The notes under the pieces: model-generated
The model's input: the letters and a program-made list of their open reading frames with translations, nothing else
The model's database searches: none
Told to the model about the DNA's origin: nothing
NCBI RefSeq assembly: GCF_004365875.1
Contig: NZ_SODF01000001.1
Span: 1,054,001-1,118,000, forward strand
Reading direction: 5' to 3'
From: Kribbella kalugense
GTDB taxonomy: Bacteria; Actinomycetota; Actinomycetes; Propionibacteriales; Kribbellaceae
Length of the DNA stretch: 64,000 bases
Shown here: piece after piece, positions 26,443-36,255 of the stretch
How positions within the stretch are numbered: position 1 is the stretch's first letter
How the letters are laid out: every line of letters begins with the position of its first letter
Position numbers and translations under genes: made by a program

Positions 26443-27279
26443 ATGGCTACGACTGAGACGGTCAAGGCGAAGACCCTTCTGGGGGAGTGTTCCGCGGAAC
26501 TCGCGGGCACGTTCATCCTGATCCTGTTCGGCTGCGGCGTGGTGGCGCAGGTGGTGGCCGGCGGTATCGGTGACCACGACTCGATCGCGTGGGCATGGGG
26601 TCTCGGTGTGACCTTGGGGATCTACGTGGCGGGCCGGATGACCGGCGCGCATCTGAATCCGGCCGTGACGATCGCCTTGGCGGCGTTCCGCGGCTTCAGT
26701 TGGAGAAAGGTGCTGCCGTACGCGGTGGCGCAGTTCCTCGGGGCGTTCCTGGCGGCGCTCGTGGTTCGCTGGAACTACACCGAGGCACTCAACAAGTTCG
26801 ACCCTGGGCTCACTCGCAAGAGCCAGATCGTGTTCTCGACGCTGCCCGGCAACGGCAGCACGGACCTCGGGGTCCACCTGTGGGGCGGTTTCCGCGACCA
26901 GATCATCGGTACGGCGATCCTGATGATGGTGATCCTGGCCATCACCGACCTGCGCAACACGTCCCCGGCGGCCAACATGGCTCCGTTCATCGTCGGTCTG
27001 CTGGTGGTCGGCATCGGCATGGCCTGGGGCACCAACGCCGGCTACGCGATCAACCCGGCCCGTGACTTCGGCCCGCGGCTGGCGTCGTTCCTCACCGGGT
27101 ACGGAGGGGCCTTCAAGGACCAGTTCGGGGATCTGTATTTCTGGGTGCCGATAGTGGCACCGATCCTCGGCGCACTGGTCGGCGCGTTGTTGTACGACGT
27201 ACTGGTCGGCCGGAACCTGCCGATCGCCGACGAGGACGAGGAGCCGGGCCGGATCCCGGAGGAGAACACGAGCGCATGA
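26443..27279 (+). CDS. glpF: Glycerol facilitator GlpF (aquaglyceroporin)
   Basis: A 278-residue MIP-family channel that lets glycerol cross the membrane. The two pore NPA motifs are HLNPAVT (Asn72) and AINPARDFGPR (Asn204). The Asp after the second NPAR is the mark of the glycerol-conducting GlpF group rather than water-only aquaporins. Six membrane helices plus two half-helices are visible. ATG 26443 is preceded by GGGAGG; the open frame runs much further upstream but that extension is low-complexity, non-membrane sequence. It is the first gene of a glpF-glpK-glpD operon, with glpK 30 bases downstream. Confidence 0.94.
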   Translation: MATTETVKAKTLLGECSAELAGTFILILFGCGVVAQVVAGGIGDHDSIAWAWGLGVTLGIYVAGRMTGAHLNPAVTIALAAFRGFSWRKVLPYAVAQFLGAFLAALVVRWNYTEALNKFDPGLTRKSQIVFSTLPGNGSTDLGVHLWGGFRDQIIGTAILMMVILAITDLRNTSPAANMAPFIVGLLVVGIGMAWGTNAGYAINPARDFGPRLASFLTGYGGAFKDQFGDLYFWVPIVAPILGALVGALLYDVLVGRNLPIADEDEEPGRIPEENTSA

Positions 27280-27309
27280 CACCACCCCTGTGTGAGGAGA
27301 GGACTTTCC

Positions 27310-28827
27310 ATGGCTGACTTCGTCGGTGCCGTCGATCAGGGCACCACGAGCACCCGTTTCATGATTTTCGACCACTCCGGCAACGTGAAGGGCATCCACC
27401 AGCTGGAGCACGAGCAGATCCTGCCGCAGGCCGGCTGGGTCGAGCACAACCCGTTGGAGATCTGGGAGCGCACCAGCTCGGTGATCCGGACCGCGCTGAA
27501 CGCGAACAACCTGCAGGCCAGCGACCTGGCGGCGCTCGGCATCACCAACCAGCGCGAGACCGCGGTGGTGTGGAACCGGAAGACCGGGCGCCCGTACTAC
27601 AACGCGATCGTCTGGCAGGACACCCGGACCGACCGGATCGCTTCCGCGCTGGAGCGCGAGGGCAAGGGCGACGTGATCCGGCAGAAGGCCGGCCTGCCGC
27701 CGGCGACGTACTTCTCGGCCGGCAAGGTGCAGTGGATCCTGGAGAACGTCGACGGGGTCCGGGCGGCCGCGGAGGCCGGTGACGCCGTCTTCGGCAACAC
27801 CGACACCTGGCTGCTGTGGAACCTGACCGGCGGTACGGAGGGCGGCGTACACATCACCGATGTCACGAACGCCAGCCGGACGATGCTGATGAACCTCGAG
27901 ACGCTCGACTGGGACGACGAGCTGATCAGCTTCTTCAACATCCCGCGGCAGATGCTGCCGGAGATCCGTCCGTCGTCGGACCCGAACACGTACGGCGAGA
28001 CGCTCGCGAACGGTCCGGTGGGTGGCGTGGTTCCGCTGACCGGTGACCTCGGTGACCAGCAGGCGGCGACCGTCGGCCAGGTCTGCTTCAAGCCGGGCGA
28101 GGCGAAGAACACTTACGGCACCGGTAACTTCATGCTGCTGAACACGGGCACCGAGCTGGTCCGGTCGAAGGCCGGTCTGCTCAGCACGATGTGCTACAAG
28201 TTCGGCGACGAGGCGCCGGTCTACGCGCTGGAGGGCTCGATCGCGGTGACCGGGTCCGCGGTCCAGTGGCTGCGCGACCAGCTCGGCATCATCTCCGGTG
28301 CGAGCGAGATCGAGACGCTGGCCCGGACGGTCGAGGACAACGGCGGTGTGTACTTCGTGCCGGCGTTCTCCGGACTGTTCGCGCCGTACTGGCGGTCCGA
28401 CGCACGCGGGGCGATCGTCGGGCTGTCGCGGTTCAACACCAACGCTCACCTGGCCCGCGCAACACTGGAAGCGATCTGCTACCAGAGCAAGGACGTCGCC
28501 GACGCGATGGAGAAGGACTCCGGCGTGACGCTCGACGTACTGAAGGTGGACGGCGGTGTGACGGCGAACGAGTTGGCCATGCAGATGCAGGCGGACATCC
28601 TCGGCGTACCGGTGAGCAAGCCGGTCGTCGCGGAGACCACCGCACTCGGCGCGGCCTACGCGGCCGGTCTGGCCGTCGGGTTCTGGAAGACCAAGGAAGA
28701 TCTGGTGCAGAACTGGAACGAGGACAAGCGGTGGTCGCCGCAGTGGACCGACGAACAGCGCGCCGAGGGGTACGCCGGCTGGCAGAAGGCCGTCCAGCGC
28801 ACCCTTGACTGGGTCGACGTCGGCTGA
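27310..28827 (+). CDS. glpK: Glycerol kinase GlpK (first copy)
   Basis: A 505-residue FGGY-family kinase that phosphorylates glycerol to sn-glycerol 3-phosphate, trapping it in the cytoplasm. It has the N-terminal phosphate-binding motif [20 protein letters not shown], the glycerol-site segments [11 protein letters not shown] and WQDTRTDR, and the adenine-site region [10 protein letters not shown] with KNTYGTGNF. The signature [20 protein letters not shown] is present. ATG 27310 is preceded by GAGGAGAGG. It follows glpF and precedes glpD on the same strand; a second, divergent-in-sequence glycerol kinase lies 1.8 kb away. Confidence 0.95.
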   Translation: MADFVGAVDQGTTSTRFMIFDHSGNVKGIHQLEHEQILPQAGWVEHNPLEIWERTSSVIRTALNANNLQASDLAALGITNQRETAVVWNRKTGRPYYNAIVWQDTRTDRIASALEREGKGDVIRQKAGLPPATYFSAGKVQWILENVDGVRAAAEAGDAVFGNTDTWLLWNLTGGTEGGVHITDVTNASRTMLMNLETLDWDDELISFFNIPRQMLPEIRPSSDPNTYGETLANGPVGGVVPLTGDLGDQQAATVGQVCFKPGEAKNTYGTGNFMLLNTGTELVRSKAGLLSTMCYKFGDEAPVYALEGSIAVTGSAVQWLRDQLGIISGASEIETLARTVEDNGGVYFVPAFSGLFAPYWRSDARGAIVGLSRFNTNAHLARATLEAICYQSKDVADAMEKDSGVTLDVLKVDGGVTANELAMQMQADILGVPVSKPVVAETTALGAAYAAGLAVGFWKTKEDLVQNWNEDKRWSPQWTDEQRAEGYAGWQKAVQRTLDWVDVG

Positions 28828-28859
28828 CCGGTAACAACGAATTCGGAAGGAACAGCACA

Positions 28860-30572
28860 GTGGGCGTAGTGGCTCTGTCACCGCAAGCGAGGGCTGACGC
28901 GATCGACGCGATGGCCGACGGACGGGAACTGGACGTCCTGGTGATCGGTGGCGGGGTGGTCGGCACCGGGTCGGCGCTCGACGCCGCGACCCGGGGCCTG
29001 ACCACCGGACTGCTGGAGGCGCGCGACTTCGCGAGCGGCACCTCCAGCCGGTCCAGCAAACTGATCCACGGTGGCCTGCGCTACCTGGAGATGCTCGACT
29101 TCCGGCTCGTGCACGAGGCGTTGCAAGAGCGCGGTCTGCTCCTGCAACGCCTGGCACCGCATCTGGTGAAGCCGGTGCCGTTTCTGTACCCGCTCCAGCA
29201 CCGCTGGTGGGAGCGGTTCTACGCCGGCGCCGGTGTCGCGCTGTACGACGGCATGGCGGTCAGCTCGGGCTACGGGGCCGGACTGCCGCTGCACCGGCAC
29301 CTGACTCGGACCGGCGCCATGCGGCTGGTCCCGTCGCTCAAGAAGTCCGCTCTGATCGGCGCACTGCAGTACTACGACGCCCAGGTCGACGACGCCCGCC
29401 ACACGATGGAGCTCGCCCGTACGGCGGCGTCGTACGGCGCGCATGTGGCCAACCGGGTCAAGGTCACCGGTTTCCTGCGTCAGGGTGAGCGAGTGACCGG
29501 CGTCCAGGCGAAGGACCTGGAGAGCGGTCGTGAGTTCGAGGTGCGAGCCAAGCAGGTCGTGAACGCGACCGGCGTCTGGACCGACGACACGCAGGCGATG
29601 GTGGGGGAGCGCGGGCAGTACCACGTCCGCGCGTCGAAGGGGATCCACCTCGTCGTACCGAAGGACCGGATCCAGTCCAGCACCGGGATGATCCTGCGGA
29701 CCGAGAAGTCCGTGCTGTTCATCATCCCGTGGGGCCGGCACTGGCTGATCGGCACCACGGACACCGACTGGCACCTGGACAAGGCGCACCCGGCCGCGAC
29801 CAGCAAGGACATCGAGTACCTGCTCGAGCACGTGAACGCCGTACTCACCACGCCACTCACCCGTGAGGACGTCGAGGGCGTGTACGCCGGTCTCCGGCCG
29901 CTGCTCGCCGGTGAGTCGGAGAGTACGTCGAAGCTGTCCCGCGAACACGTCGTCGCGCACGCCGCGCCCGGCCTGGTGGTCGTTGCCGGCGGCAAGTACA
30001 CGACGTATCGGGTGATGGCCAAGGACGCGATCGACGCGGCCGCGGACGCGCTCGACGGCCGGGTGCCGAAGAGTGTCACGAAGAACATCCCGCTGGTCGG
30101 CGCGGACGGGTACCACGCGCTCTGGAACCAGCGGCAGCTGATCGCGCAACGCTCCGGCCTGCACGTCGCCCGGATCGAGCACCTGCTGAACCGGTACGGC
30201 GCTCTGGTCGACGAAGTACTCGCGCTGGTCGAGGAGGACCCGACACTCGGCGAGCAGCTGCCCGGCACGCAGGACTACCTGAAGGCCGAGATCGTGTACG
30301 GCGCCAAGGCCGAGGGCGCTCGTCACCTCGACGACATCCTCGCCCGCCGGACCCGGATCTCGATCGAGGCCTGGGACCGCGGCGTCGGCGCCGCCGAGGC
30401 AGCCGCCCGGTTGATCGCCCCGATCCTCGGCTGGAACGAGGCCACGATCGAACGCGAGGTCTCGTTCTACCTGCAACGCGTCCAGTCCGAACGCGACTCC
30501 CAGGACCAACCCGACGACGAGTCCGCCGACAAGGTCCGCCTAGAAGCACCGGACATCGTCTCGCCGGCGTGA
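28860..30572 (+). CDS. glpD: Aerobic glycerol-3-phosphate dehydrogenase GlpD
   Basis: A 570-residue FAD-dependent membrane-associated enzyme that oxidises glycerol 3-phosphate to dihydroxyacetone phosphate and passes electrons to the quinone pool. The FAD-binding motif is VIGGGVVGTGSALDAATRGL, and the family signature SSRSSKLIHGGLRYLEMLDF follows. The C-terminal DAO_C domain (about residues 400-530) is complete. It starts at GTG with GGAAGGA about 9 bases upstream. It is the last gene of the glpF-glpK-glpD operon and converges on the second glycerol kinase with 16 bases between the stops. Confidence 0.94.
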   Translation: MGVVALSPQARADAIDAMADGRELDVLVIGGGVVGTGSALDAATRGLTTGLLEARDFASGTSSRSSKLIHGGLRYLEMLDFRLVHEALQERGLLLQRLAPHLVKPVPFLYPLQHRWWERFYAGAGVALYDGMAVSSGYGAGLPLHRHLTRTGAMRLVPSLKKSALIGALQYYDAQVDDARHTMELARTAASYGAHVANRVKVTGFLRQGERVTGVQAKDLESGREFEVRAKQVVNATGVWTDDTQAMVGERGQYHVRASKGIHLVVPKDRIQSSTGMILRTEKSVLFIIPWGRHWLIGTTDTDWHLDKAHPAATSKDIEYLLEHVNAVLTTPLTREDVEGVYAGLRPLLAGESESTSKLSREHVVAHAAPGLVVVAGGKYTTYRVMAKDAIDAAADALDGRVPKSVTKNIPLVGADGYHALWNQRQLIAQRSGLHVARIEHLLNRYGALVDEVLALVEEDPTLGEQLPGTQDYLKAEIVYGAKAEGARHLDDILARRTRISIEAWDRGVGAAEAAARLIAPILGWNEATIEREVSFYLQRVQSERDSQDQPDDESADKVRLEAPDIVSPA

Positions 30573-30588
30573 CGGACCGCCCCGAGGA

Positions 30589-32106
30589 CTAGAGCTCCTG
30601 GTCTTCGGGGCGGATCCAGTTGAAGGTGCGTTGGACGGCGGACTGCCAGTTGGCGTACTCGGTTGTGCGGCGGGCCGGGTCCATGTGAGGCATCCATTGG
30701 CCGGCTCGGTGCCAGTTGCTGCGGAGGCCTTCCAGGTCGGGCCAGTAGCCGACGGCCAGGCCGGCGGCGTACGCGGCACCTAGGGACACGGTCTCGGTCA
30801 CCATCGGGCGTACGACGGGGACGTCGAGCAGGTCGGCCAGGAACTGCATCAGCAGGTTGTTGGCAGTCATCCCGCCGTCGACCTTCAACGCGGTCAGCGC
30901 GATCCCGGAGTCCGCGTTCATCGCGTCGACCACCTCGAGGGTCTGGAACCCGGTCGCCTCGAGCACCGCACGGGCCAGGTGCCCCTTGGTGATGTACCCG
31001 GTCAGCCCTGCGATCACCCCGCGCGCCTCGCTGCGCCAATGGGGTGCGAACAGCCCGGAGAACGCCGGCACGATGTATGCGCCGCCGTTATCCTCGACCG
31101 TCCGCGCCAGTGTCTCGATCTCGGCCGCGGTGTGGATCATCCCGAGCCCGTCCCGGAACCACTGCACCAATGACCCGGTGACCGCCATCGACCCTTCCAG
31201 CGCGTACGACGCCGGGTGGTCGCCGATCTGGTACGCGACCGTCGTCAGCATCCCGTGCTTCGACCGGACGATCTCATGCCCGGTGTGCAGCAGCAGGAAC
31301 GAACCCGTGCCGTACGTGCACTTCGCCTCGCCGGGGCTGAAACACGTCTGCCCGAACAGCGCGGCCTGCTGGTCACCGAGCGCCGCCCCGATCCGGACCC
31401 CGGGCAGCACCTCGGTCGCGGTCGCGAACACCCCCGACGACGGGCGGATCTCCGGCAGGATCGCCCGCGGTACGTCGAAGGCCTCGAGCAGTACGTCGTC
31501 CCACTCGAGCGTCTCGATGTTCATCAGCATCGTCCGGCTCGCGTTGGTCACGTCGGTGGCATGCAGACCGCCGCGCGCGCCGCCGGTGAAGTTCCAGATC
31601 AGCCAGCTCTCCATCGTGCCGAACAGGATCTCGCCGCGCTCGGCCCGCTGCCGCAGACCGGGCGTGTGGTCGAGCATCCACTTGATCCGAGGCGCCGAGA
31701 AGTACGTCGTCAACGGGAGACCGCACAGGTCCGCGAAGCGATCCGGACCTTCGGAGCCGGCCAGTTCAGTGACGAGCCGGTCCGTTCGGGTGTCCTGCCA
31801 GGTCACCGCATGGCCGATCGGCTGACCGGTCAGGCGGTCCCAGAGCAGGCTGGTCTCGCGCTGGTTCGCGATGCCGATGGCAACGATCTGGGACGGTACG
31901 GCGCCGATCTGCTTGATCGCGGCCGGTACCACCCGGGTGACGTTGTTCCAGATCTCGCCGGCGTCGTGCTCGACCCAGCCCGGTCGCGGGAACAGCTGGT
32001 GATGCTCGCGCTGCGCCACCGACACCAACCGCCCACGCCGGTCGAACAGAATGCACCGAGTCGAGTTCGTCCCCTGGTCAACCGCAGCCACATACTGCTC
32101 AGCCAT
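30589..32106 (-). CDS. glpK: Glycerol kinase GlpK (second copy)
   Basis: A 505-residue FGGY-family glycerol kinase. Motifs are [20 protein letters not shown] near the start, [31 protein letters not shown] with KCTYGTGSF, and [20 protein letters not shown]. It is clearly a paralogue of the first kinase, with many substitutions, rather than a recent duplicate. ATG 32106 is preceded by a G-rich ribosome site; an alternative start lies five codons upstream. It follows the IclR-type regulator gene by 30 bases on the same strand, so the two are probably co-transcribed, unlike the glpF operon kinase. Confidence 0.93.
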   Translation of the reverse strand: MAEQYVAAVDQGTNSTRCILFDRRGRLVSVAQREHHQLFPRPGWVEHDAGEIWNNVTRVVPAAIKQIGAVPSQIVAIGIANQRETSLLWDRLTGQPIGHAVTWQDTRTDRLVTELAGSEGPDRFADLCGLPLTTYFSAPRIKWMLDHTPGLRQRAERGEILFGTMESWLIWNFTGGARGGLHATDVTNASRTMLMNIETLEWDDVLLEAFDVPRAILPEIRPSSGVFATATEVLPGVRIGAALGDQQAALFGQTCFSPGEAKCTYGTGSFLLLHTGHEIVRSKHGMLTTVAYQIGDHPASYALEGSMAVTGSLVQWFRDGLGMIHTAAEIETLARTVEDNGGAYIVPAFSGLFAPHWRSEARGVIAGLTGYITKGHLARAVLEATGFQTLEVVDAMNADSGIALTALKVDGGMTANNLLMQFLADLLDVPVVRPMVTETVSLGAAYAAGLAVGYWPDLEGLRSNWHRAGQWMPHMDPARRTTEYANWQSAVQRTFNWIRPEDQEL

Positions 32107-32136
32107 CTCCCCACCCCCCATCCACTGGCTTGACTC

Positions 32137-32895
32137 TCACGCGTCCTCCCGGAGGTCGCGGGCGATGGCTTCGGCGGTGGCTCGGACCATCGTGACCAGG
32201 TCGGTGCGGTGGCGGAGGCGGCTGTCGCAGATGCGTTCGATCCGGCCGGCCAGGCCGACCGCTCCGACGACCAGGCCGCCGAGTCCGCGGATCGGCGCCG
32301 CGATACCGGCCAGCTCCACCGTGTGCTCCTCGAACTCGCCGGCCCAGCCGCGGGCGCGGACCGCCGCGAGTTCATCGGCCAGCCCGGCCGGGTCGATGAT
32401 CGTCCGGGTCGTGTACGCCTCCAGCTTCCGCGGCCGGGAGGCCCCGCTGGTGTCGTACGCCAGCACGGCTTTGCCGAGCGCGGTCGCATGCGGCGGAAGC
32501 GTCGTACCGACGTCGAGGTCCTGGTCGCTGTCGTCGGGCCGGAATACGTGGTGCACGACCACGACCTTGCCCTCGACCAGGCGGCCGACGCGCACCACCT
32601 CGCCGCTGCGGGAGGCGAGCGAGTCGGCCCAGTTGATCGCGCGGCTGCGGAGCTCGTTCGGATCGAGGTAGCTCTCGCCGAGCCGGCCGAACGCGTCGCT
32701 CAGGTGGTAGTGAGCGCCGCTGTGGTCCTGCTCGACGAAGCCGACCTGATGCAACGTGCGGAGGATCCCGTGCACAGTCGTCTTGGCCAGCCCGAGCGCG
32801 TTGCCGAGATCGGCCACGCCGAGACCGTTGGGCGCGGCGGCGAGCAGTCGCAGCACAGCCGCGGCCCGCTCGATCGACTGCACAGTGCCCGGCAC
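32137..32895 (-). CDS. IclR-family transcriptional regulator (GylR-like)
   Basis: A 252-residue IclR-type regulator. The N-terminal winged helix-turn-helix is MPGTVQSIERAAAVLRLLAA with GVADLGNALGLAKTTVHGIL. The C-terminal ligand-binding domain includes PPHATALGKAVLAY and the IAAPIRGLGGLVVGAVGLAG segment. In Streptomyces the IclR-type GylR controls the glycerol operon (established). The location beside glpK makes this a GylR counterpart by inference. A 17-base palindrome upstream of glpF is the candidate target; no similar site is seen upstream of this gene. Confidence 0.9.
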   Translation of the reverse strand: MPGTVQSIERAAAVLRLLAAAPNGLGVADLGNALGLAKTTVHGILRTLHQVGFVEQDHSGAHYHLSDAFGRLGESYLDPNELRSRAINWADSLASRSGEVVRVGRLVEGKVVVVHHVFRPDDSDQDLDVGTTLPPHATALGKAVLAYDTSGASRPRKLEAYTTRTIIDPAGLADELAAVRARGWAGEFEEHTVELAGIAAPIRGLGGLVVGAVGLAGRIERICDSRLRHRTDLVTMVRATAEAIARDLREDA

Positions 32896-32930
32896 ATCCG
32901 CAGGCTACCCGCGAAATCTGGGGCCGTCTG

Positions 32931-35453
32931 CTACTCGGACGCGATGGCGCGAAGGACATCCAGGCGGGCTGCACGGCGTGATGGCCAGACCGCAGCGAGT
33001 ACGGCGAACAGGGCCGCGGCAGCGACCGCGATGACCAGTTGCAGCACCGGGATATCCCGTACGGCGAGCCCGTCGTCGACCATCGACGACTGGACCGAAG
33101 CCGCGAACACGACCCCGATCACGACGCCGAGCAGTGCACCCAGCAAGGTGATCGCGATCGACTCGACCCGGAGCATCCGGTTCAGCTGCGGCCGGTCCAT
33201 CCCGATCGCCCGCAGCAGGCCGATCTCGCGGGTCCGCTCGACGACACCGAGCGCGAGCGTGTTCACGATGCCGAGCAGCGCGATCAGGATCGCCAGCGCG
33301 AGCAGGAACCCGAGTGCGGCCAGTACGCCGTTCACCGGTTCGCGGGCGGTCGCGGCGTACGCCTGCTGGTCGCGGACCTCGATCGACGGGTAGTCCTTCT
33401 TCAGCTGGTCGAGGATCCCGGTCCGGACCTCGGCAACCTGATTGCCCTGGGCAACCTCGACGTACAGCAGGTTGTCGGTGACCGGGCCGCCGATCTTCTG
33501 GTACGCCGGGAGGGAGAGGAGGACCGCGTTCAGCTGGCGGTTCGGGGCCAGGATGCCACCGACGGTGAGCCGGTGTTTGCCGGTCGTGGTTGCCAGGTCG
33601 AAGGTCTTGCCGACGGTCAGGCCGAGCGTGGTCGCCAGGTTCCGGGGGAGGACGGCCTGGCCGGAGCCGAGGACGGCCGCGGAGCCGGCGTCGAACGTCG
33701 TGGTGACCGGACCGTCCAGGGTGCCGTCGCTGACACCGCTGACCCGGACGCTGACCTTGCCGACCTGACCGGACTCCTGCCGGACCCGGTGCACGGACTG
33801 CACACCGGGGACCTGCGCTGTCCGGTCGCCGATCTGGGTGCTGAAGGTCGGCGTGCCGCCGGAGGTGATCAGGATCGAGGAGGTGCCGAGCGCGTCGGCG
33901 ATGCTCTGGTTGATCGAGGCCTTGGCCGAGGCGGCGATCACCATCAGGCCGCAGATCAGCGAGACAGAGATCATCAGCGCCGACGCGGTGGCAGAGGTAC
34001 GGCGCGGGTTGCGCTCGGCGTTCCGGCGGCCGAGGGTGACCGGGGCCTTGCGGCCGAACGGGTACATCAGCGCGCGGACGACGTACCGGCTGAGCAGCGG
34101 GCTGAGCATCACGATGGCGATCACGCCGGTCCCGGCGCCGAGCGTGATCAGGACCACGCCCGGGGTGCCACCGGCGTTGAGGCCGACGGCGTACAGGAGC
34201 ACTGCCATCAGCAGCACGAAGCCGCCGATCGAGATCCGGGCGAGCAGCGAGCGTTCCGGGACGGTCACGTCGTCGCGCATCGCGGCGATCGGCGGGAGTT
34301 TGCCGGCCCGGCGGGCGGCGGGCGCCGCGGCGGCCACCGTGACACCGATCCCGATGACGTAGCAGACGATGATCGTGGCCGGGCTGACCTGCAGCGACGC
34401 GGTCGGGATGCGCAGGTCGAGGAGCTGGTAGGTGAACCGGATTCCGACCGCGACGCCGATGCCGATCAGCAGGCCGAGGGTGGAGCCGAGGATGCCGATG
34501 ACGACGCTCTCGGCGACGACCGTGCCGGTGACCTGACCGCGGGACGCGCCGATCGCCCGGAGCATCGCGAGCTCGCGGGACCGTTGCGCGACCACCATCG
34601 CGAACGTGTTCACGATCAGGAACGTGCCGACGAAGAGGGCGAGACAGGCGAACACGACCAGGACAGTGCTGAAACCGCCGAACGTGCTGTCGAGAGAGTG
34701 CTCGCCGTCGGCCGTGACCTGCTGCGCAGTCCGGACCTTGACGCTGTCGCCGATGGTCGTGGCGATCGCCTTGCTGACCGCGTCCGCGTCGGAGCCCGGC
34801 TGGACCGCGACGCTGACCGACGTCCAGCCTGCTTGGCCGAGCAGCAGGTACTGCGCGGTGGCGCCGTCGAAACTGACCAGCGGCGCACCGGCGGCGGCGC
34901 CGGCCGCAACCGGGGTAGTGGTCGCGGTCAGCGTCGCGGTGACGGCCTGAGTCGGCGTGACGATCCTGACCTGGTCACCGATGGCGTAGCCCGCGCGACT
35001 GGCGGTCGAATCGTCGAGGGCGAGCTCGTTGCGCCCCGACGGCGGCGTGCCATCGACCAGCTTGAACGGCGCCACCCGGGCGTCGCGCGGCCACGAGGCC
35101 CCGAAGCTGGTGAGTCCGTAGTTCTCCAGCGGTTTGCCGTCCGGGGTGAGGATCTCGACGTCGCTGACCAGGAGCTGCGAGGCGGCGCTCGCGACCCCGG
35201 GGATGGCGGCGATGCGGTCGGCGAGGCCGGCCTGGAACGTCGGTGGACGGTCGGTGCCGGTCTCGATCGGGGACGACGGGGTGACAGTGATGTCCGCCGT
35301 ACTCACGGCGTAGTTCTTCTTCAGGGCGTGGGAGAGGGTGTCGGTGAAGACCATCGCGCCACCGGCGAACGCGACGCCCAGCGTCACCGCAACCGTGCAC
35401 AGTACGAACCGGAGCCGGTGCGCGAGGACCGACCGGAGGCCGAGCTTGAACAT
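32931..35453 (-). CDS. FtsX/MacB-like ABC transporter permease
   Basis: An 840-residue permease with two FtsX domains. A first helix (LRFVLCTVAVTLGVAFAGG) is followed by a large extracytoplasmic domain and three helices (about 265-385). Further helices occur near 410-440 and 490, then a second extracytoplasmic domain, and three closing helices (about 710-830). A repeated ELAMLRAIGASRGQV / EIGLLRAIGMDRPQL segment marks each FtsX domain. It overlaps the ATP-binding gene by one base. Such pairs export lipids, peptides or antibiotics, or control cell-wall hydrolases; the substrate here is unknown. Confidence 0.9.
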   Translation of the reverse strand: MFKLGLRSVLAHRLRFVLCTVAVTLGVAFAGGAMVFTDTLSHALKKNYAVSTADITVTPSSPIETGTDRPPTFQAGLADRIAAIPGVASAASQLLVSDVEILTPDGKPLENYGLTSFGASWPRDARVAPFKLVDGTPPSGRNELALDDSTASRAGYAIGDQVRIVTPTQAVTATLTATTTPVAAGAAAGAPLVSFDGATAQYLLLGQAGWTSVSVAVQPGSDADAVSKAIATTIGDSVKVRTAQQVTADGEHSLDSTFGGFSTVLVVFACLALFVGTFLIVNTFAMVVAQRSRELAMLRAIGASRGQVTGTVVAESVVIGILGSTLGLLIGIGVAVGIRFTYQLLDLRIPTASLQVSPATIIVCYVIGIGVTVAAAAPAARRAGKLPPIAAMRDDVTVPERSLLARISIGGFVLLMAVLLYAVGLNAGGTPGVVLITLGAGTGVIAIVMLSPLLSRYVVRALMYPFGRKAPVTLGRRNAERNPRRTSATASALMISVSLICGLMVIAASAKASINQSIADALGTSSILITSGGTPTFSTQIGDRTAQVPGVQSVHRVRQESGQVGKVSVRVSGVSDGTLDGPVTTTFDAGSAAVLGSGQAVLPRNLATTLGLTVGKTFDLATTTGKHRLTVGGILAPNRQLNAVLLSLPAYQKIGGPVTDNLLYVEVAQGNQVAEVRTGILDQLKKDYPSIEVRDQQAYAATAREPVNGVLAALGFLLALAILIALLGIVNTLALGVVERTREIGLLRAIGMDRPQLNRMLRVESIAITLLGALLGVVIGVVFAASVQSSMVDDGLAVRDIPVLQLVIAVAAAALFAVLAAVWPSRRAARLDVLRAIASE

Positions 35454-36205
35454 CAGTGTTGCTCAGCCGGCGCGGAGTCGAGCTTCTTCATCGTGTCGAG
35501 CACCGATTCGGCGGTCGGGTCGATCAGCTCGGACTGCAGCGTGCCGTCGGCGAGGAACAGGACTCGGTCGGAGTACGACGCGGCGCTCGGGTCGTGCGTG
35601 ACCATCACGACGGTCTGGCCGAAGTCGCGGACGGAGCGGTGCAAGAAGTCGAGGACGTCCGCGGACGAGCGGGAGTCGAGGTTGCCGGTCGGCTCGTCGG
35701 CGAACACCACGTCCGGGCGGGACACCAGCGCACGTGCACAGGCGACACGCTGCTGCTGACCGCCGGACAGCTCGGACGGCTTGTGGCTCAGCCGGTCGGT
35801 CAGACCGATCGTGTCGATCACCGTGGTCAGCCAGTCCTGGTCGGGTTTGCGGCCGGCCAGGTCGAGCGGGAGCGTGATGTTCTCCAGCGCGGTCAGGGTC
35901 GGGACCAGGTTGAACGCCTGGAACACGAACCCGATCCGGTCCCGGCGCAGGTGGGTGAGCTGCTTCTCCGGCACCTTGGTCAGGTCGACGTCACCGAGGA
36001 AGACGCTCCCGTCCGACGGCTTGTCCAGCCCCGCGAGGCAATGCAGCAGGGTCGACTTCCCGGACCCGGACGGCCCCATGATCGCGGTGAACCGGCCCTT
36101 GCCGAAGTCCGCGCTCACGTCGGCCAGCGCATTCACCTGCGTCTGCCCGCCGCCGTACCGCTTCCACACTCCGACCGCCCGTACCGCCGCATCAGCCACG
36201 CCCAT
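35453..36205 (-). CDS. MacB/LolD-type ABC transporter ATP-binding protein
   Basis: A 250-residue ATPase. Walker A is MGPSGSGKSTLLHCLAG, the Q-loop is in FVFQAFNLVPTLTALEN, the signature is ELSGGQQQRVACARAL, Walker B is VVFADEPTGNLDSRS, and the switch His is in VMVTHDPSA. I chose ATG 36205 (MGVADAAVRAVGVWKRYGGG); the open frame extends far upstream but that part is shadow sequence. Its stop overlaps the permease ATG, so the two form a transporter. Confidence 0.93.
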   Translation of the reverse strand: MGVADAAVRAVGVWKRYGGGQTQVNALADVSADFGKGRFTAIMGPSGSGKSTLLHCLAGLDKPSDGSVFLGDVDLTKVPEKQLTHLRRDRIGFVFQAFNLVPTLTALENITLPLDLAGRKPDQDWLTTVIDTIGLTDRLSHKPSELSGGQQQRVACARALVSRPDVVFADEPTGNLDSRSSADVLDFLHRSVRDFGQTVVMVTHDPSAASYSDRVLFLADGTLQSELIDPTAESVLDTMKKLDSAPAEQH

Positions 36206-36255
36206 GCGACGAACCGTATCGACCGAGGGTTCCTCGGCAGGGTGGAGGTGGGGGA

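Noticed and set aside
33039-35759. Long open frame (906 codons) on the plus strand
   Set aside because: It lies exactly antisense to the FtsX-type permease and its ATPase; the translation is Arg/Asp/Gly-rich low-complexity sequence with no domain. GC-rich codon bias produces such shadows.
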